Shown: positions 6,107 through 7,868 of the stretch, piece by piece
Layout: every line of letters starts with the position of its first letter
How positions within the stretch are numbered: position 1 is the stretch's first letter
Source: Candidatus Gastranaerophilales bacterium
GTDB taxonomy: Bacteria > Cyanobacteriota > Vampirovibrionia > Gastranaerophilales > Gastranaerophilaceae
Direction of reading: 5' to 3'
NCBI GenBank assembly: GCA_021199975.1
Contig: JAJQHF010000098.1
Coordinates: forward strand, 1 to 7,868
DNA length: 7,868 nt
The notes under the pieces: generated by a model
The model's database searches: none
What the model saw: the letters and a program-made list of their open reading frames with translations, nothing else
What the model was told of the DNA's origin: nothing
Made by a program: the position numbers and the translations under genes

Positions 6107-6210
6107 ATCTTATAATCTCTCTATCGGCATATTATAACTTAAACTTTAGCTTTTTTTACAAAATTTCATATTAATGTAGGATATTTTTTAAATAAAATAT
6201 TTTCCGTCAT

Positions 6211-6238
6211 TTTACTATTATTGTTTTTAGAATATAAT
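6211..6238 (+). promoter_or_regulatory. Candidate promoter for glyS
   Basis: TATAAT at 6233-6238 is preceded by TTTACT at 6211-6216 (16-bp spacer). The glyS ATG follows 29 nt after the -10, with AAAGG at 6257-6261 as ribosome binding site 6 nt before it. I see no T-box leader or other structured element in the short leader. Confidence 0.55.
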
Positions 6239-6267
6239 TATCATATTAATAAGGTTAAAGGTACGTT

Positions 6268-7868
6268 ATGAATAAATATTTACTGGAAATAGGAACAGAA
6301 GAGCTTGCTTATAAATTTATTCCTTCCGCTATGGAGCAGTTAAAAGCAGCTTTTTCAAAATCTTTGGACGAAAATGAAATAAAATATTCCGATATAAAAG
6401 TATATGCAACACCAAGACGTCTTGCCGTTATAATTGAAGATTTGCCGGAAAAACAAGATGATGTTGAAAAATCAATTAAAGGTCCTATGGTGAATATTGC
6501 ATATGATGAAAACGGTAATTTAACAAAAGCTGCCATAGGTTTTGCCAATAAAAATAATGTTAATCCTGAAACCTTATTCAAACAAGATAATTATGTTTGG
6601 GCAAAAATTGAACAAAAAGGAAAATATACAAAAGAGCTGCTTAAATCTATCGTGCCCGATATCATACTAAAATTAAAAGGCACCCACTTTATGCGCTGGG
6701 CGGATTTAGATTTTAAATTTCAACGTCCTATAAGGTGGATTGTTTCTTTGTTTAATGAAGAAATTGTTAATATAGAAATTGCAAATGTTAAATCATCAAA
6801 TATATCAAGAGGTCATAGATTTTCAAAAACAGAAGTTATAATTAAAAATCCGGATGAATATTTAGATAAACTTGAAAGTGCAAATGTAATTGCAGATGTT
6901 AATAAAAGAAAAGAAACAATTGTTAAACTTGCAGCACAAAAAGCAAAAGAAATAGAAGCAGATATTATAATTGACGAAAATTTATTAGATGAAATTACTT
7001 ATATTACAGAATGGCCTGTTCCTGTTTTATGCTCTTTTGAAGAAAAATATCTTCAAATTCCGGAAAAAGTTACAGTTACCGTAATGGCAGTACATCAAAG
7101 ATATTTTCCGTTATATAAAAACGGAAAACTATTAAACAAATTTATAACAATAAGCAATTATACAGGCAGTAATTTTGATAATATCAAAGCAGGAAACGAG
7201 CGGGTTGTAAAAGCAAGACTTGAAGATGCCGTCTTTTTTGTACAAGAGGATACACAAAAACCTTTGCTTGCATATTTAGAAGATTTAAAAGGTGTAACAT
7301 TCCAAAAAGGATTTGGCTCCGTATATGATAAAACTCAAAGAATTTGTACTTTATCAAAAATTATTTGCAAAGAATTGCATGCCGAACAAGTAAATGTAGA
7401 AAGAACCGCACTTCTATGCAAGGCTGATTTAGTTACTAAATTAGTATTTGAATTTACCGAGCTTCAAGGTTACATAGGGGCGGATTATGCATTTAGAAGC
7501 GGTGAAAATGCCGCCGTTTCAAAAGGTATTGAGGAACATTATTTCCCGCTTAATGCTGATTCAGAGCCTGCTGAAGGGATTGAAGGTCAAATTGTCGGAA
7601 TTGCCGATAAAATTGATACTATTGTAACCGTTTTTGCAGAGGGTAAAAAAATATCGGGTTCTCAAGACCCTCTTGGTGTCAGACGTGCCACTTTAGGAGT
7701 TTTAAAGACAATTATTCAAAAAGATTTAAATATTAATTTAAACGAGTTAATTAAAAAATCAATTGATTTAATTCCTGTTCAGCCTGACAATAAAGAAAAA
7801 TTATTCAATACCGTTAAAGATTTCTTTGAACAAAGACTTATTATCTTTTTATCAGACAAATATAAACA
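6268..7868 (+). CDS. glyS: Glycine--tRNA ligase beta subunit (partial, 3' end outside window)
   Basis: This is the beta chain of the alpha2-beta2 bacterial glycyl-tRNA synthetase, which binds tRNA-Gly while the alpha chain (GlyQ) carries the aminoacylation site. The N-terminus, Leu-Leu-Glu-Ile-Gly-Thr-Glu-Glu-Leu, is the family signature, although the usual following Pro is Ala here. Further family blocks are Phe-Gln-Arg-Pro-Ile-Arg-Trp-Ile-Val, His-Gln-Arg-Tyr-Phe-Pro, Asn-Glu-Arg-Val-Val-Lys-Ala-Arg-Leu-Glu-Asp-Ala, Cys-Lys-Ala-Asp-Leu-Val-Thr-Lys, and Gly-Ser-Gln-Asp-Pro-Leu-Gly-Val-Arg-Arg. It is open for 533 codons to the window edge, out of about 690 usual, so the C-terminal anticodon-binding part is missing. 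No glyQ lies just upstream, so the alpha subunit gene is either downstream or elsewhere. The ATG at 6268 has a good AAAGG site. Confidence 0.97.
   Translation, partial: MNKYLLEIGTEELAYKFIPSAMEQLKAAFSKSLDENEIKYSDIKVYATPRRLAVIIEDLPEKQDDVEKSIKGPMVNIAYDENGNLTKAAIGFANKNNVNPETLFKQDNYVWAKIEQKGKYTKELLKSIVPDIILKLKGTHFMRWADLDFKFQRPIRWIVSLFNEEIVNIEIANVKSSNISRGHRFSKTEVIIKNPDEYLDKLESANVIADVNKRKETIVKLAAQKAKEIEADIIIDENLLDEITYITEWPVPVLCSFEEKYLQIPEKVTVTVMAVHQRYFPLYKNGKLLNKFITISNYTGSNFDNIKAGNERVVKARLEDAVFFVQEDTQKPLLAYLEDLKGVTFQKGFGSVYDKTQRICTLSKIICKELHAEQVNVERTALLCKADLVTKLVFEFTELQGYIGADYAFRSGENAAVSKGIEEHYFPLNADSEPAEGIEGQIVGIADKIDTIVTVFAEGKKISGSQDPLGVRRATLGVLKTIIQKDLNINLNELIKKSIDLIPVQPDNKEKLFNTVKDFFEQRLIIFLSDKYK

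Noticed and set aside
6309..6581. Minus-strand open frame of 90 codons
   Set aside because: It is wholly antisense to glyS, whose protein sequence is clearly conserved.

Overview
The window is strongly AT-rich with AT-biased third codon positions. It has a bacterial gene layout with housekeeping genes (glmS, glyS, a tRNA-Glu) mixed among lineage-specific genes. The organism is probably a gut Gastranaerophilales/Melainabacteria-type bacterium. That rests on overall style: very low GC, a two-subunit-type glycyl-tRNA synthetase, a GAF/HD-GYP protein, and an orphan protein whose N-terminus is rich in Asn/Tyr and contains a Phe-Gly element. This assignment is an inference, not a proof; other AT-rich bacteria cannot be excluded by reading alone.

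Layout, left to right. The 3' end of an unidentified gene (about 2-100, +) is followed by an orphan HExxH zincin-like protein (224-1168, +). A tRNA-Glu with anticodon CTC (1179-1250, -) lies tail to tail with that gene. Next is glmS (1354-3201, +), whose real start is the ATG before Cys-Gly-Ile-Val. It is followed after 2 nt by a translationally coupled 53-residue orphan (3204-3365, +). The gap from 3366 to 3724 holds a block of clearly different composition (about 3418-3657). It contains two diverged direct repeat units at a 100-bp period and an imperfect inverted repeat. A second HExxH protein follows (3725-4618, +). It converges on a GAF + HD-GYP-type protein (4650-6020, -) whose catalytic motifs are largely lost. 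A 247-bp divergent promoter region leads to glyS, the glycyl-tRNA synthetase beta subunit (from 6268, +), which runs off the window end.

Working together: glmS feeds amino-sugar (peptidoglycan/LPS) synthesis, and the 53-residue protein is made from the same message. tRNA-Glu and GlyS serve translation. The two HExxH proteins share a layout (HExxH, about 160 residues, then a Glu in a C-terminal helix) and may be members of one expanded orphan family. The HD-GYP-like protein probably acts as a sensor or binding protein rather than a c-di-GMP hydrolase. The items most worth checking are the degenerate HD-GYP protein, the structured repeat block, the paired HExxH orphans and the glmS-coupled small protein.
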